Source: Henckelia pumila (taxonomy: Eukaryota; Streptophyta; Magnoliopsida; Lamiales; Gesneriaceae). Taken from it: DNA of 64,000 nt. The stretch lies in NCBI RefSeq assembly GCF_033568475.1, contig NC_133123.1:62001-126000 (forward strand), in the 5' to 3' direction. Positions 29,551 through 41,775 of this stretch are shown one piece after another. A model generated the notes under the pieces. That model was not told where the DNA came from. It saw only the letters and a list, made by a program, of their open reading frames with translations, and did not search any database. How positions within the stretch are numbered: the stretch's first letter is position 1; every line of letters starts with the position of its first letter. The translations under genes and the position numbers were made by a program.

Positions 29551-30340
29551 CATGTTAATTACTCATATTAACCAATTTGGAAAAAAAATATACGTTTTTT
29601 TGAAAAAAATTTAAAATTTTTGAACTACTAAATTCTTTCAAATATTTATTTTTGTCCTATCATTTTCTCGTCATATTCTTATGGTAATGATCTTTTACCA
29701 TGTTTTGTTAAAGTAATTTATAAATGTAAACCAAAAGAAAACATTAGTTGGAAAAAATGATCACAAATTAGAAAATTTAAACTCTAAAAAATCATATCAA
29801 AATAATATTTTATGAAACATTAAGCTCATATTGGGGTTATTCAGTTTATATTTAAGTGTTTCTAACTATATTATCGAGGGATAGTAAGGAGCAGTGTGCT
29901 ACTGAGGTCGTAATTAAACTGTACTCTGTTGTGAGGCTCTCGATTTCTATGGACTAACGATATGAAAGATAGTCCCGAATACTTAATAGTTATTGAGAGT
30001 ATCTATTGGATTAATCTAGGCTTTTAGGAAAAAAAAATAGTGTTATGATGTTCACTTATCTTTAGTTTGAGACTTTATAAACTCTGTACTAATAAACCAT
30101 TTTTTGGATATACGCAAGTATTGACTGAGATATCTTTGATATGATACATGATTATCTTGTAACTTATGTATAGATATGTGCTAATCACGTTGAGTCTGAT
30201 ATACCTTGAGATAGTCAGTCGAGTATGGTCGCTTGGCTCTTGTTTCTTGTAACCATGTGACATCCATTGAATCCATAGAACATCGTGTGTGGTACTTATC
30301 TAGAACAGTGTATGTCCAAAATCACGGTCAGTATTTGTGG
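29551..30340. repeat. Tandem duplication, copy A (right part)
   Basis: Aligns with 31035-31868 through phrases such as GTTATTCAGTTTATATTTAAG, ATTATCGAGGG and CTCTTGTTTCTTGTAACC. Its left part is at 19250-19477, cut off by the LINE and gypsy insertions. The two copies look about 75% alike by eye, so the duplication is old. No coding region is visible. Confidence 0.55.
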
Positions 30341-30811
30341 CATTCAGTGGATTTTTAGAACATCGAGCTCATACTGGGGTTCTTACCGTCTAAACATGAG
30401 TTCCAATTTTTTAATCCCGACTAACCAAAGGAGCACTTGCATATAAACATGTGTACTTATATATTGCGTACTTGGAAATTTTACTCACGTCCTTGATTGA
30501 GTCATGGAGATCACATTCGATGGTTCAACTTGTAAGTTGTTCAAGCAGAAGGTGAATCAATGTTCAGTCAATTACCAGGACCTAGGAGCAGAGCGTACCG
30601 TTGATTTTAATTTAAGGATATTTCTATTTTTTATTGTAATTCGATTGGGTCATATAATTAATTCTCAATTTTTTTGTGATATTCAGTTATTTATATGTTA
30701 ATAATTTAATTAATTTAATTATATGTTTATCGAATGAATAGTAGTGGATCTCGGACATGAAGAACATATGTTGGAATAATATGAATATGAAAGAAAATTA
30801 AAAGAACAACT
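30341..30811. other. Unassigned sequence between duplicate copies
   Basis: It holds a few sensible-looking words (for example TTACTCACGTCCTTGATTGAG at 30481) and a short open frame at 30504-30701, but no recognisable domain or exon structure. It may be the tail of copy A that was lost from copy B. Confidence 0.3.
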
Positions 30812-30972
30812 CATGTAAGACAATCTCACAAGTCAAGTTTATGAGATATATTTCTTATTTAGGTCACATATAAAAAATTATTACTTTTTATGTCAAGAGT
30901 ATTATTTTTATTTGTAAATATGAACATGGTTAAATCATATTAAGGATAAAGATCCGTGGGACCGTCTCACAA
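30812..30972. repeat. GTGAGAC-type MITE, copy B
   Basis: Inverted ends GTAAGACAATCTCAC and GGACCGTCTCACA around a middle matching the unit at 19250-19411. It opens copy B of the old tandem duplication. Confidence 0.5.
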
Positions 30973-31868
30973 AATATCTAATCGAAAATTAATTAACTTA
31001 AAGGAAGATAATGAAAATAACATTAAATTTCAAAATTCATGTTAATTACTCATATGTGAATAATTTGAAAAAAATATAAAAACATTGGAATACAATGTTT
31101 TATTTTGTTTTATTTAATTAATTTATAAATAAAAACCACGAGAAAGCGTTGGTTGGAAAAAATATTATAAATTGTAAAATTAAAAACTCTAAAAAATATC
31201 AAAATTTTTTATTTTGTTTTATTTAATTAATTTATAAATAAAAATCATAAAAATGTTAGTTGCAAAAAACTTTGATTTAAACACATAAGTTCAAATAGAC
31301 ACAAAATTCTCCCAAAATATAACAGAGTTTCTTGAGTCATTCAGTTTATATTTAAGTGTTTATAACCATATTATCGAGGGCTAGCAATGTGCTATCGAGT
31401 TTGTAGCGAAATTATGCTCAATTGAGGCATTCTCGAATTCTATGGACTAACGATAAATGAAATTATTGTCCTGAATCCATAATAGTTATGTAGTATCTGC
31501 TGGATTAGCAAATACTTCTGGATTTAGAAAACAAAATAGCGATATGACATCCACTTATCTTTAGGCTAATACTTAGATTATGTGCTCCTAAACCAGTTTT
31601 TTAGAGGTACATAACTATTGACATAGGTATGCAGCTGAATATGCATGTTTATGTATTGCATTATTATCTATCATATGATGTATTTTTATACCGTCATGTT
31701 ATGTATGAACATGTGATAAATATGTTGAGTCTGATACCCATTGAGATAGTCAGTTTAGTTGCATCGCTCAGCTCTTGTTTCTTGTAACCGTGTGACACCC
31801 ACTGGATCAATAAAACAGCGTGTGTGGTTACCTATGACAGTGTTTGTCCAACATTACTGTCAATACAT
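30973..31868. repeat. Tandem duplication, copy B
   Basis: Continuous counterpart of 19412-19477 plus 29551-30340. It retains the uninterrupted sequence AATTCATGTTAATTACTC at about 31034-31051, which is the empty site of the LINE insertion in copy A. Confidence 0.55.
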
Positions 31869-32925
31869 TTGAGGATCGACACCACATACAGTCACATACC
31901 TACATAGTTTCAGATCTCTCTCATTTCGGTATAAAATCGATTTATTCATGTTCTTCTTTACCTAGAAGCCTGCTGTCAAGAGCCGCTTCTTTTAATTTCT
32001 TGACACCGGCGATTAATCTCCACCCTCTTGTGAGTTTCGGAGGTCACAAGTACGGACGTCACAAGTACAGTATGTGAACTTTGACTTTGTGCAATGATGC
32101 AACATAACTGTGTAAGGTAAGTGAACTCTTTACACTAAATGAGATACTTGTATATTTGAGTTTTATACAGCTTAACTAATTTAATATTTTCATTAGTTCA
32201 CGTTGTGTTGCATCTTTTACTCCACTAACTTTGTAGTGAGTCATTTTAGCTCAATCAAATGTTAATTTTTGAGATTTTTTTAACTAAATAAAGCCTCCCA
32301 CTTTTCTCGATCTTCAATCTTCATAATTCAATATCAATAAGCTATAGGTAATAGACAATTATTTAGTTTTTATTTGTGGTAATTTTTGTTTAATCATGTA
32401 GTTTTTTTCTATATGATCTTGTCTAGTTCACGTTTTATGGGGTTTTTTTTAACTTTTATGTTAATGATTATATGTATTACATGCATACAATATACATCTA
32501 AAATTAATACTAAATATCAATATTTATGCGTCAAAATAAATTTATTGAATCATAATTTAATAACTATTTACAAACTAAAATATACATCACAATTAAGATT
32601 CAAGATTAACATGGTGACATGGAATTGTGAAAAAATGTTAAGAATAAATGACGTTAGTTCAAAAGACAAAATATGATAATTGTAAATGACTTTAGCTTAA
32701 TTAATTAGAATTATTTTAATATATGTGTTTAAATAATTATTAGACAGTTTTCAATATAGTATGTTGATAATTGTTCTTTTGTATGAGTTAGTTATTGGGT
32801 CCTGTATGATCATGTTTTGAATTTTTTTTCCGCCTTAAGCTTTAATAATAGTGTCTTGTGAGTTAAATACCAAATGAAAAAATTATCAAAGCAAAAACTA
32901 ATTATACAATTTAAGTAATTCAAAT
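31869..32925. other. Intergenic, no gene seen
   Basis: AT-rich. A slightly GC-richer patch at about 31900-32080 holds a 77-codon open frame without recognisable features. Nothing else can be supported. Confidence 0.35.
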
Positions 32926-34854
32926 GGGAAAAAAAGAAAAAAGAAGAAGAAAAAGATAGCTCACAATAATTTTTTCACTATGTTTTATACAAATAATGTA
33001 TACAGATAAATCATATAAATTAAATTAATTAGAAAGTCACAAAGAAACACCATTACTTAAAGTCATTAAATAAATAAATAAATGTTTGTAAATTTACAAT
33101 GAAACTTGCATATTTACTTATAAAAACTAATAGTTGGAAGCATAAGTTTTAGTTACAAATCACAACTAAAGAGATAAGAAATAAGAATTCAAATAAAAAA
33201 ATAGCCCACAATAATTTTTTCTCCATGTTTTATGCAAGTAATGTATAAACGAGTAAATGATAAATGTAATCCAACCAATTGGTGCAGAATTTTTTTTTAA
33301 AACACATTATAGTTGTAATATCACAAAATATTGGTTGTAACAAAATTTATTTAAGCACATAAGTTATAGCTTTATTTTTAAAATAATCAATCGACATAGA
33401 GACAAAGTGTGAACAAAACCAAACAAACAATGCCAAAAAATATTAATGTGAAAATAAAAAAAAAACAATTAATTCTGGCCTTATTTTAAAAATAATTAGT
33501 AGATTTGTTAAAGATAAAGTGTTAAGAAAAAACCAAAAAAAACAATGCACAAAATAATAATTGAGAAAATAAAAAACAATTAAATTAATTAGAGAATTAA
33601 TTTCAACTAAAAAATATTGGTTGTAAAAAAAAATTTATTTGAAAACATAACTTTTAGCTTACAACCACAACTAAAGAGATAAAAATAACAATACAAATGA
33701 AAAAAAAAATTGATAGCTCACAATAATTTTTTACCATGTTGTATAGGAGTACTAATGTATAAACATAAACCATATAAATTAAATTAATTAGAAATCCAAA
33801 AAAAAACCTTATTAATTAAAGTCATTAAACAAACAAGAAAATATTTATAAATTCACAATATATAGAACTTGCATATTTATATATAATAATAAAAATCAAA
33901 AGTAATGTTTGAAAATATAAGTTTAATTTAGCAAAAAACCGATATTAAACAAATAAGAAATAATAATTCAAATGAGAAAATAAATAGTTTACAATAATTT
34001 TTTACCATGTTTTATGCAAGTATTGTTTAAATAAATTATAACTTAAATTCATTAGAGAGTAATAAAGAAAGCTCATTAATCAAAGTTATTAAACACACAA
34101 GGGCAACCATATAATATTTGTAAATTTACAATAGAACTTTCATATTTATATGTAATAAAAATAAAAATTAATATTTGTAAACATAAGTTTTAGCAAACAA
34201 TCACTACCAAAGGGATAATAAATAATAATTCATATGGGAAAATAAATAGCTTACAATAATTTTTTCACCATATTTTATGCAAGTAATGTTTAAACATAAA
34301 CTATATAACTTAAATTCATTAGAAAGCAATAAGGAAAAAAAATAACTCACAATAATTTTTTAAGCATGTTTTATACAAGTAATGTATAAAAATAAATCAT
34401 ATAAATTAAATTAATTAAAAAATCAAAATGAAACTCATTAATTAAAGTCATTAAACAAACAAAAAGATGTTTGTAAATTTATAATAGAACTTGCATATTT
34501 ATATATATATAAATATAAATAAAAATTAATATTTGAAATCATAAGTTTTAGCTAACAACACAACTAAAGAGATAAGATAAGAAAAATGAAATCAAATGGT
34601 AAAAAAAATAGCTCTCAATAATTTTTTCATCATGTTTTATGTAAGTAATGTTTAAATATAAACCATATAATTAAATTCATTAAAAATTAATAAATAAAAC
34701 TCATTAATTAGAGTCATTAAATATACAAGGACAAATTCACAATGAAATCTACATATATTTATATAAATAATAATAATAATAATAAATAATAGATAGATAA
34801 TAATAATAGATAAATAAAAATTAATATTTGAAATCATAAGTTTTAGATAACAAC
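32926..34854. repeat. Tandem array of a diverged ~260-300 bp unit (left part)
   Basis: The phrase (A)CAATAATTTTTT..CATGTTTTA(T)GCAAGTAATGT recurs near 32963, 33207, 33720, 33991, 34252, 34348 and 34612. Most spacings are near 260 or twice that. Each unit also has AACTAAAGAGATAAGA, CATTAAACAAACAA and AACTTGCATATTTA blocks. Copies are diverged and some are deleted. The array continues after the copia insertion at 45983. Confidence 0.7.
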
Positions 34855-34859
34855 ACAAC

Positions 34860-36116
34860 TGTTGAATCCGATATTTTGGTGATAACAAACAACAACTCAT
34901 TGTATAGGAATGTGCTGCCAACCATTGTATTTCAGGAATCTACTACAACTTCTACTGAAAGCTTGTCAACCGCCTATGTCTCTCGACCGGTTGAAGTCTC
35001 AAGCCTATCGACTGGTTATTCAAACCAGCAGAGGACAAATATCCCTACCGGTAGAATGCCAACTGCCTATCAAGATATCTCGAGACAAGTACCTGTGACA
35101 AGATGTTCTTTGCAGGATCCTTTATTAAAAGCAGAACCGGCGTATCAGAAGATTTGTTGACTCCTGCAAATCAAGACAACAGGTTATACCAAAATGGCAA
35201 AAACACAGAATGACTGCAGATAAAGCACTCGACCGTTTATTCCAGTTTTGGACCCTGGAAGTTGTCTGCAGTGTACGATCCTCATGCAGAATCATCAATG
35301 CATTTATGAGCATTAAATGTGCATTCAATGCAGCATCAGAACGTTCAAAATAAAGACGTTGATGATTGACCTATTTAAAGGGAGGATTGCTCAAGAAGGA
35401 AAAATAACAACAACAACAAAAAAAAGGGAACAACATCAAGTGATACGAGACAACGAAGAGAGACATTTCAATCACTTGAGTAATATCAGAAGTCCTCATC
35501 TGATATACTTGAGCACACTCACAAGATCATTCATCTACTGCTCAAATAAACCCTCGCTTATAGTTCACGTATCTGATCATCAAGGATCATCCTAGGGTTT
35601 CCAAGCCTCTCGACCGCTCTGCAGTCTGAGAAGCTCAACTCAACTATACTCAGTGTTGAAGAGACCTGAAGCTGCTCTGAAAGCTTCCACCAGTCTGATA
35701 AGAACTGAGAATCTTATCTGTGTAAATCTAGGAGTTTCGGATTAGGCATTGGATAAGTCCTAAGTCTGAAGTGGGTGTATTACAAGACGTTGTAATAACC
35801 AAAGTCTTCTAGTGAATTCCTTCCTAAGTGGAAGAAGGGGAGACGTAGAAGGATTAAGCCTTCGAACTTCCATAAAATCGTGCTTTAGCCTTTACTGCCA
35901 TTTATCTTACATCCTGCTCATACATTGCTTTATAAACTTTGCATCACTAAAACCTCTGAACTAGTTCCGCACTATTTAAGTTGTTCAAAACGTTTTAGAA
36001 GTTGAGAAAACAGATTAAGTGAACTAAACCTCACTTGATCATTTTTTTCTAAAGAAGGAGAAGAAAAGTTTCAGAGTGTATTCACCCCCCCTCTACCCTC
36101 TGAACCGATCCCAACA
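34860..36116 (+). repeat. 5' LTR of the copia element
   Basis: 1257 bp, TGTTGAATCC to CCCAACA. A TATTTAAA TATA-box candidate lies at 35372-35379 and AATAAA-like signals follow about 170 bases later (CAAATAAACC), the order expected of an LTR U3/R. Small open frames inside it (34876-35160, 35317-35595) recur in the other LTR and are not genes. Confidence 0.93.
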
Positions 36117-36117
36117 A

Positions 36118-36130
36118 GTGGTATCAGAGC
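36118..36130 (+). other. Primer binding site of the copia element
   Basis: GTGGTATCAGAGC directly after the 5' LTR is complementary to initiator methionine tRNA, the primer typical of Ty1/copia elements including Sireviruses. Confidence 0.88.
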
Positions 36131-36169
36131 GGGTTCCTTTCTCAACTGTTGATCTAAAGTTTTAAAATC

Positions 36170-38182
36170 ATGACTTTTTTCAACAGAATTCCTATGTTTT
36201 CTAAAGAAGAGTATGATGATTGGAAAATTCGCATGCAGGCACATCTTGCAGCACATGATGATGACATGCTATATGTCATAACAGACGGTCCTATCAAAAT
36301 TATGAAGGTCAACCCAGCTCTAGCCGATGGTGCAGGACAAATGATTGAGAAACCAAGAGCTGAGTGGACCACTGAGGACAAAAAGAAGGCCAATCTTGAC
36401 AATGTGGCCCGGGACATCCTATACAAAACACTGGACAAGAATATGTTCAGCAAAATCAAGTCATGTTCCACAGCAAAGGAGATTTGGGAGAAGCTCACTC
36501 AGCTGTGTGAAGGGAATGACCAGACAAAGGAAAACAAGCTCACCTTGGCCATTCAAAAATATGACAACGCCAAAATGAAGCCAGGGGAAACCATGGCTGA
36601 ATTTGATGAACGGTTCAGTAGTATCATTTGTGATCTTATTGCTTTAGGTAAAACTTATACTAACCGTGAAATTGCTGTGAAGGTTATGAGAGCTCTGCCC
36701 AAAGAATGGGAGATCAAGACAGTGGCCATGAGAGAGTCGAAAGACTTGAGCAAGGTTGAACTGCATGATCTCTTTGCAGATCTTAAAGCCTACGAGTTCG
36801 AGCTCAATATGAGAACAGAAGATGAACCATCTACCTCTCAACCAACCAAGGCTTTAACCTCAACCGTGATACGTCCACCGGTCGAGGAAGCTCCAAAGAG
36901 ATCAGCTGAGCAAATCAGCAATGAAGCCATGACACTCTTTGTCAAGAAATTTGGTAAATTTATGCGTAAAAACAATTCTAAATTTAAAAATTACCATAAA
37001 TCGGACCATACAAACGATGATCCTACTTGTTTTAACTGTGGCAAGCCAGGCCATTTCATTGCAGAGTGCACCAAGCCTAAGAGCAATGATCAGAAGCAAT
37101 TTTCTGAAAGAAGAAGGGGCAAGGAGGACAAGAGGACCCTTAGAAAAGGAAGAGACCAAAGGGTTCTAGTAGCAGACGAAAGCAAAAGCAAGTGGGCCGA
37201 ATCTGACTCCGACAACTCCAACACCGGAAGCTCTTCAGATGACAGCGATGATGAAAAGATGGAATGCCTTATGGCTGACATCGAAGAAGAAGCTGAGGAG
37301 GTATTTGACTTTGGCTCACCTGAATTTACTCACAGTGAGTTGGTTACTGCTTTACACGAAATGGCTAATGAATACAAAGCATTATCCAAGGAGTTCGAGG
37401 AAGTAAAGGCAAAAAGAGCCGACCTAAAAGATAAGTCAAGCAAATCAAGCTGCATGCAGCAAAAAGAGCTTGATGGTCTTAAGGTCAAGCTAAGTCTGCT
37501 GGCTACTGAGAACGACACCTTGAAAAGAGTATTCCAAGCTACCTTGATTGAGAATAAAAAACTACTTGAAACCATTAAGGCTTGGAATAAATCTTCTGTA
37601 ACCATTGACAAGATTCAAGAAATCCAAAGACCGGTACATGATAAGACCGGTCTAGGGTTTGGAACAAATGAACAGTCTATGGAGTCCTGTATTCAGTCAA
37701 GCCTGGACAAAGGCAGTCTTAACAAAATAAGATTTGTCAGGTCCAGCACGATATATGAACACGATAAGTGCAGCTTTGACAAAAATCAGAAAGTATCTAA
37801 CGAACGAAGTTCTAAGCATAGAGGGCTGGGATATGTGGATCCCCAGATCTCTAATCAAAGAGGAACTTGGATCAAACCTAAACCTAATGAAAGAAGAAAG
37901 GGAAACCAATCTAATTTCAAAAGGCCATGGAATGAGCCTAACTACTCTAAGAAAAGATGGTCAAAGGAGAAGTCTTACCAGTACTTTAATTGCAGGCCAG
38001 TTCAAAAGAGGTACAGGCTAACTGATAAAAATCAAAAAGGCAAGCAGCACACAGTAACCTCACAAGCACACACATTTACTGCCTATCGACCGCACAAATT
38101 TCTGGACACACACACGGGCAAACCTGTAAGGGTGTTCCAGGTGTGGGTCCCGAAAGGGCTAATCCGACCTGGACCCTACTAG
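36170..38182 (+). CDS. gag: gag of the copia Sirevirus
   Basis: 670 codons starting MTFFNRIPMFSKEEYDDW, the usual start of the UBN2-type copia gag. A CCHC zinc knuckle, CFNCGKPGHFIAEC, lies at residues 287-300. An acidic, Ser-rich stretch and a coiled-coil-like region (about 390-480) follow, then a basic tail rich in Arg, Lys and Asn. The size is typical of the large Sirevirus Gag. Gag and pol share a reading phase. Stop-codon suppression has been described in Sireviruses (in SIRE1 between pol and the env-like ORF); a similar mechanism could express pol here, but that is inference. Confidence 0.9.
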   Translation: MTFFNRIPMFSKEEYDDWKIRMQAHLAAHDDDMLYVITDGPIKIMKVNPALADGAGQMIEKPRAEWTTEDKKKANLDNVARDILYKTLDKNMFSKIKSCSTAKEIWEKLTQLCEGNDQTKENKLTLAIQKYDNAKMKPGETMAEFDERFSSIICDLIALGKTYTNREIAVKVMRALPKEWEIKTVAMRESKDLSKVELHDLFADLKAYEFELNMRTEDEPSTSQPTKALTSTVIRPPVEEAPKRSAEQISNEAMTLFVKKFGKFMRKNNSKFKNYHKSDHTNDDPTCFNCGKPGHFIAECTKPKSNDQKQFSERRRGKEDKRTLRKGRDQRVLVADESKSKWAESDSDNSNTGSSSDDSDDEKMECLMADIEEEAEEVFDFGSPEFTHSELVTALHEMANEYKALSKEFEEVKAKRADLKDKSSKSSCMQQKELDGLKVKLSLLATENDTLKRVFQATLIENKKLLETIKAWNKSSVTIDKIQEIQRPVHDKTGLGFGTNEQSMESCIQSSLDKGSLNKIRFVRSSTIYEHDKCSFDKNQKVSNERSSKHRGLGYVDPQISNQRGTWIKPKPNERRKGNQSNFKRPWNEPNYSKKRWSKEKSYQYFNCRPVQKRYRLTDKNQKGKQHTVTSQAHTFTAYRPHKFLDTHTGKPVRVFQVWVPKGLIRPGPY

Positions 38183-38209
38183 ATATGGGTACCAAAAGTT
38201 CTTCACCCT

Positions 38210-41200
38210 TTGCAGGTACTAAAAGTCCAAACAGGCGAGAAAACCACTTCTATCAAGGACACTACCTGGTATTTAGATAGCGGTTGTTCACGACACATGA
38301 CAGGGAATCCAGAACTTCTAACAGAAGTGGTGTTGTGCAAAGGACCAAAGATCAGCTTTGGAGACAACTCCAAAAGTAAAACCATGGGTAAGGGTAAGAT
38401 TATCCATGGTAACATCATTATTAAAGATGTGTTACTTGTTGACAAACTATGTTATAATTTGATAAGTATTAGTCAACTATGTGACAATGATCATTCGGTC
38501 GAGTTTCACAAACACACTTGCCTCATAAAAAATGACAAAGGTGAGACTCTTATGACCGGTGTACGAGACCTAAACACCTACAAGGTAAACTGGTCTTGCT
38601 CACATATTTCCTCACCTACTTGTCTTACTGCTCATCATGATAAACATTGGCTGTGGCATAAGCGATTAAATCATCTAAATTTTAAGTCCATTTCTAACTT
38701 GAGGAAGCATGGTTTGGTTTCTGGATTGCCCGAAGGAGATTTTATAAAAGACAAAGTTTGTCCTGCTTGTCAACTAGGAAAGCAGGTGAGAGCAACTTTT
38801 AAAAATAAAGAGTGTATATCTTCTTCCAAATGTTTAGACTTACTTCACATGGACCTATTTGGTCCTATACCAGTAAGAAGCTTAGGGGGAATGAGATATG
38901 CTCTTGTTGTTATAGATGACTTTTCTCGATTTACTTGGGTCATCTTTCTCTCTTCAAAAGATCAAACTGCACCTCACCTGATTAAGCTTTTTAAACGCTT
39001 GCAAAATGAACAATCTACTGTGATAGATAGGATCAGGAGTGATAGAGGGACTGAATTTTTAAACACCACTCTTATGACTTATCTAGATGATCAGGGAATC
39101 AAGCATGAGTTGTCAGCTGCTAGATCCCCACAGCAAAATGGGGTGGCTGAAAGAAGGAACCGTACTTTAAAAGAAGCAGCCAGAACTATGATTGCTGATT
39201 CAAATGTTTCTCAAAGGCTTTGGGCAGAAGCAGTTAACACAGCTTGCTATACTCAAAACAGATCTATGATTAATAAACGATTTAACAAAACTCCATATGA
39301 GATCTGGAATGGCACAAAACCTGATATTTCATACTTCAAAATTTTTGGGTGCAAATGCTTTATCCACAATAATGGCAAAAACCATTTGACAGCCTTCGAT
39401 GCCAAAGCAGACGAAGGAACTTTTATTGGTTACTCAGCCGTTAGCAGAGCTTATCGAGTGTTCAATCAAAGATCACTAACGGTCGAGGAAACCATTCATG
39501 TTATTTTTGATGAATCTACTCTTTGTACAAAACAAACTCAAGGGAGCATAAATGATCTGAGTCACAGATTGGAAAACACAAATCTACAGGAAGAGAGTGA
39601 CAGTGATCTATATCCTCCAAAGAAGGATGATCCAGCTCCCTCTACCGTTTGTGATCAAACAAGGCCAGGAGTGGATCCACCGGTGGATAACGATCCTCCT
39701 GCCAATGATGATCCAGTAAACGAGGACGTTCATCAACCAATTAATGACAACCCTTTAGGGAATTATTTTAGGTGGAACAAAAATCATCCACCTGGGTTGG
39801 TCATAGGTGACCCTTCTGCTCCTCGAAAAACACGTGGTCAAATGATTAATGAATTCTTGCATGCAGCTTTCATATCTCAGGTAGAGCCCAAGAAGATAGA
39901 TGAAGCCCTATCAGATGCCAGCTGGATCGAGGCAATGCAAGAAGAACTGAATCAATTCACCCGCAACAATGTTTGGCATCTAGTTCCTCGACCGGAAAAT
40001 CAAAATGTGATTGGAACTAGATGGGTGTTTCGTAACAAGCTCGATGAACATGGCACTGTTGTGCGTAACAAAGCTCGACTTGTTGCTCAAGGATTTAGAC
40101 AAGAAGAAGGCATAGACTTTGAGGAATCCTTCGCGCCAGTTGCAAGACTAGAAGCAATCCGCATCTTTCTTGCCTATGCAGCTTTTAAGGATTTTAAAGT
40201 TTATCAAATGGATGTCAAGTCTGCATTCCTCAATGGTCTACTTCAAGAAGAGGTGTACGTTGAACAACCACCAGGTTTTGTCAATCCTACTCATCCTCAA
40301 TATATCTATAAACTTGACAAAGCTCTTTATGGATTAAAACAAGCACCACGTGCTTGGTATGACACATTACTAAAATTTTTACTGGAACATAATTTCCAAA
40401 TTGGAACGGTCGATAAGACCCTGTTTATATTTGTAAAAGGTGATCATGTGTTACTAGTACAAATTTATGTTGATGACATTATATTTGGGTCAACTAACCC
40501 CAAGTTGTGCTCAAAGTTCTCTAAGCTAATGCAGGAGAAGTTTGAAATGAGCATGATGGGCGAGCTAAACTTCTTTCTTGGACTTCAAGTGAAGCAACTT
40601 GAAACTGGAATATTTATCAATCAGTTCAAGTATGCCAAGGAATTGGTAAAGAAGTTTGGAATGGAACAATGCTCAACTGCATCTACCCCCATGAGTACAT
40701 CAATCAAGCTTGATAAAGATGAAGGGGGAATCCCGGTCGAGGTAACCATGTATCGAGGCCTTATTGGCTCATTGCTTTATTTGACTGCCAGTCGACCGGA
40801 TATTATGTATTCAGTCTGTCTATGTGCTAGATTTCAAGCAGCACCTAAGCAATCTCATTTTATTGCTGCCAAACGAATCATTAAATATATTAAAGGAACT
40901 ACTAATGTGGGTCTTTGGTATCCCAAAGATTCAAATCTTAATCTTATTGGCTATTCAGATGCAGATTATGCATGGTGCAGAATTGATCGCAAAAGTACAA
41001 GCGGCACATGTCAATTCCTTGGAGATAGACTGATTTCGTGGTCAAGTAAGAAGCAGACATCAATTGCTACCTCGACCGCCGAAGCAGAATACCTTGCTGC
41101 TGGCAGCTATTGTGCTCAAATACTTTGGATTCAACAGCAGCTTAAGGATTATGGAATCCGGTCGAGTGAAGCTCCAATCTACTGTGACAATACAAGTGCC

Positions 41201-41410
41201 ATAGCCATCACTCACAATCCAGTGATGCACTCTAGGACAAAGCACATTGATGTCAGGCATCACTTTATCCGAGATCATGTCTTAAAGAAAGAAATCAAGC
41301 TGGAATACATCTCTACCGATCAGCAAGCAGCAGACATATTCACCAAGCCTCTACCGGACGCTAAGTTTTCTTATTTTCGAAATATTCTTGGCTTAGTAGA
41401 TCTGAGTTAG
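38210..41410 (+). CDS. pol: pol of the copia Sirevirus
   Basis: About 1066 codons. In order: aspartic protease ([13 protein letters not shown] near the start), integrase with zinc-binding HLN...CPACQLGK and core ([34 protein letters not shown]), reverse transcriptase ([34 protein letters not shown]) and RNase H ([28 protein letters not shown]). Integrase before reverse transcriptase defines Ty1/copia. The start given is where the open frame begins; translation probably reaches it from gag. Confidence 0.9.
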   Translation: MQVLKVQTGEKTTSIKDTTWYLDSGCSRHMTGNPELLTEVVLCKGPKISFGDNSKSKTMGKGKIIHGNIIIKDVLLVDKLCYNLISISQLCDNDHSVEFHKHTCLIKNDKGETLMTGVRDLNTYKVNWSCSHISSPTCLTAHHDKHWLWHKRLNHLNFKSISNLRKHGLVSGLPEGDFIKDKVCPACQLGKQVRATFKNKECISSSKCLDLLHMDLFGPIPVRSLGGMRYALVVIDDFSRFTWVIFLSSKDQTAPHLIKLFKRLQNEQSTVIDRIRSDRGTEFLNTTLMTYLDDQGIKHELSAARSPQQNGVAERRNRTLKEAARTMIADSNVSQRLWAEAVNTACYTQNRSMINKRFNKTPYEIWNGTKPDISYFKIFGCKCFIHNNGKNHLTAFDAKADEGTFIGYSAVSRAYRVFNQRSLTVEETIHVIFDESTLCTKQTQGSINDLSHRLENTNLQEESDSDLYPPKKDDPAPSTVCDQTRPGVDPPVDNDPPANDDPVNEDVHQPINDNPLGNYFRWNKNHPPGLVIGDPSAPRKTRGQMINEFLHAAFISQVEPKKIDEALSDASWIEAMQEELNQFTRNNVWHLVPRPENQNVIGTRWVFRNKLDEHGTVVRNKARLVAQGFRQEEGIDFEESFAPVARLEAIRIFLAYAAFKDFKVYQMDVKSAFLNGLLQEEVYVEQPPGFVNPTHPQYIYKLDKALYGLKQAPRAWYDTLLKFLLEHNFQIGTVDKTLFIFVKGDHVLLVQIYVDDIIFGSTNPKLCSKFSKLMQEKFEMSMMGELNFFLGLQVKQLETGIFINQFKYAKELVKKFGMEQCSTASTPMSTSIKLDKDEGGIPVEVTMYRGLIGSLLYLTASRPDIMYSVCLCARFQAAPKQSHFIAAKRIIKYIKGTTNVGLWYPKDSNLNLIGYSDADYAWCRIDRKSTSGTCQFLGDRLISWSSKKQTSIATSTAEAEYLAAGSYCAQILWIQQQLKDYGIRSSEAPIYCDNTSAIAITHNPVMHSRTKHIDVRHHFIRDHVLKKEIKLEYISTDQQAADIFTKPLPDAKFSYFRNILGLVDLS

Positions 41411-41616
41411 TATGCATGTGTTTAGGGGGAATAATTGCCATTATGACATTAATAGCTTAGCTTTTACATTGCCATAAATAGTGGCATATCATCCGCCTTA
41501 AACTAGTGTCTGACAGGCTTAGTACTAGCAGCCTTGTGCTTTGAACCAGTTGACATTAATTGGGCGCGGTGATTATTCTCCTCAAAATTTTTTTGAATTT
41601 CAAAAACACTTTTTCA

Positions 41617-41680
41617 TGACGTCACCCTATGGCCCATAGGTTCCTATATATACCTCTTTACACTCGTATATCAACCTTTC
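41617..41680 (+). promoter_or_regulatory. Promoter-like module between pol and ORF3
   Basis: A perfect bZIP palindrome TGACGTCA (41617-41624), a GGCCCA site II/TCP-type motif (41631-41636) and TATATATA (41645-41652) lie in order. After the TATA box come pyrimidine-rich, AT-poor words resembling a plant leader, about 95 bases long, ending at the ORF3 ATG. That order and spacing are those of a plant core promoter. Its activity is inferred, not shown. Confidence 0.4.
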
Positions 41681-41775
41681 ACATTTGCTAAAGCTTTCAT
41701 ATTGCACTAAACGTTCCATCGAATTACTCTCTAGATTTTGCTTACTTTCTGCTCTAGTTCCTATCTACAGCTATC

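Noticed and set aside
32926-34854. A CRISPR-like or centromeric satellite array
   Set aside because: Units are long, diverged and few. This is a plant nuclear locus between genes, so it is a local tandem repeat.
34876-35595. Small genes in the copia LTR
   Set aside because: The same frames occur in the other LTR and show no protein-like conservation; they are LTR sequence.
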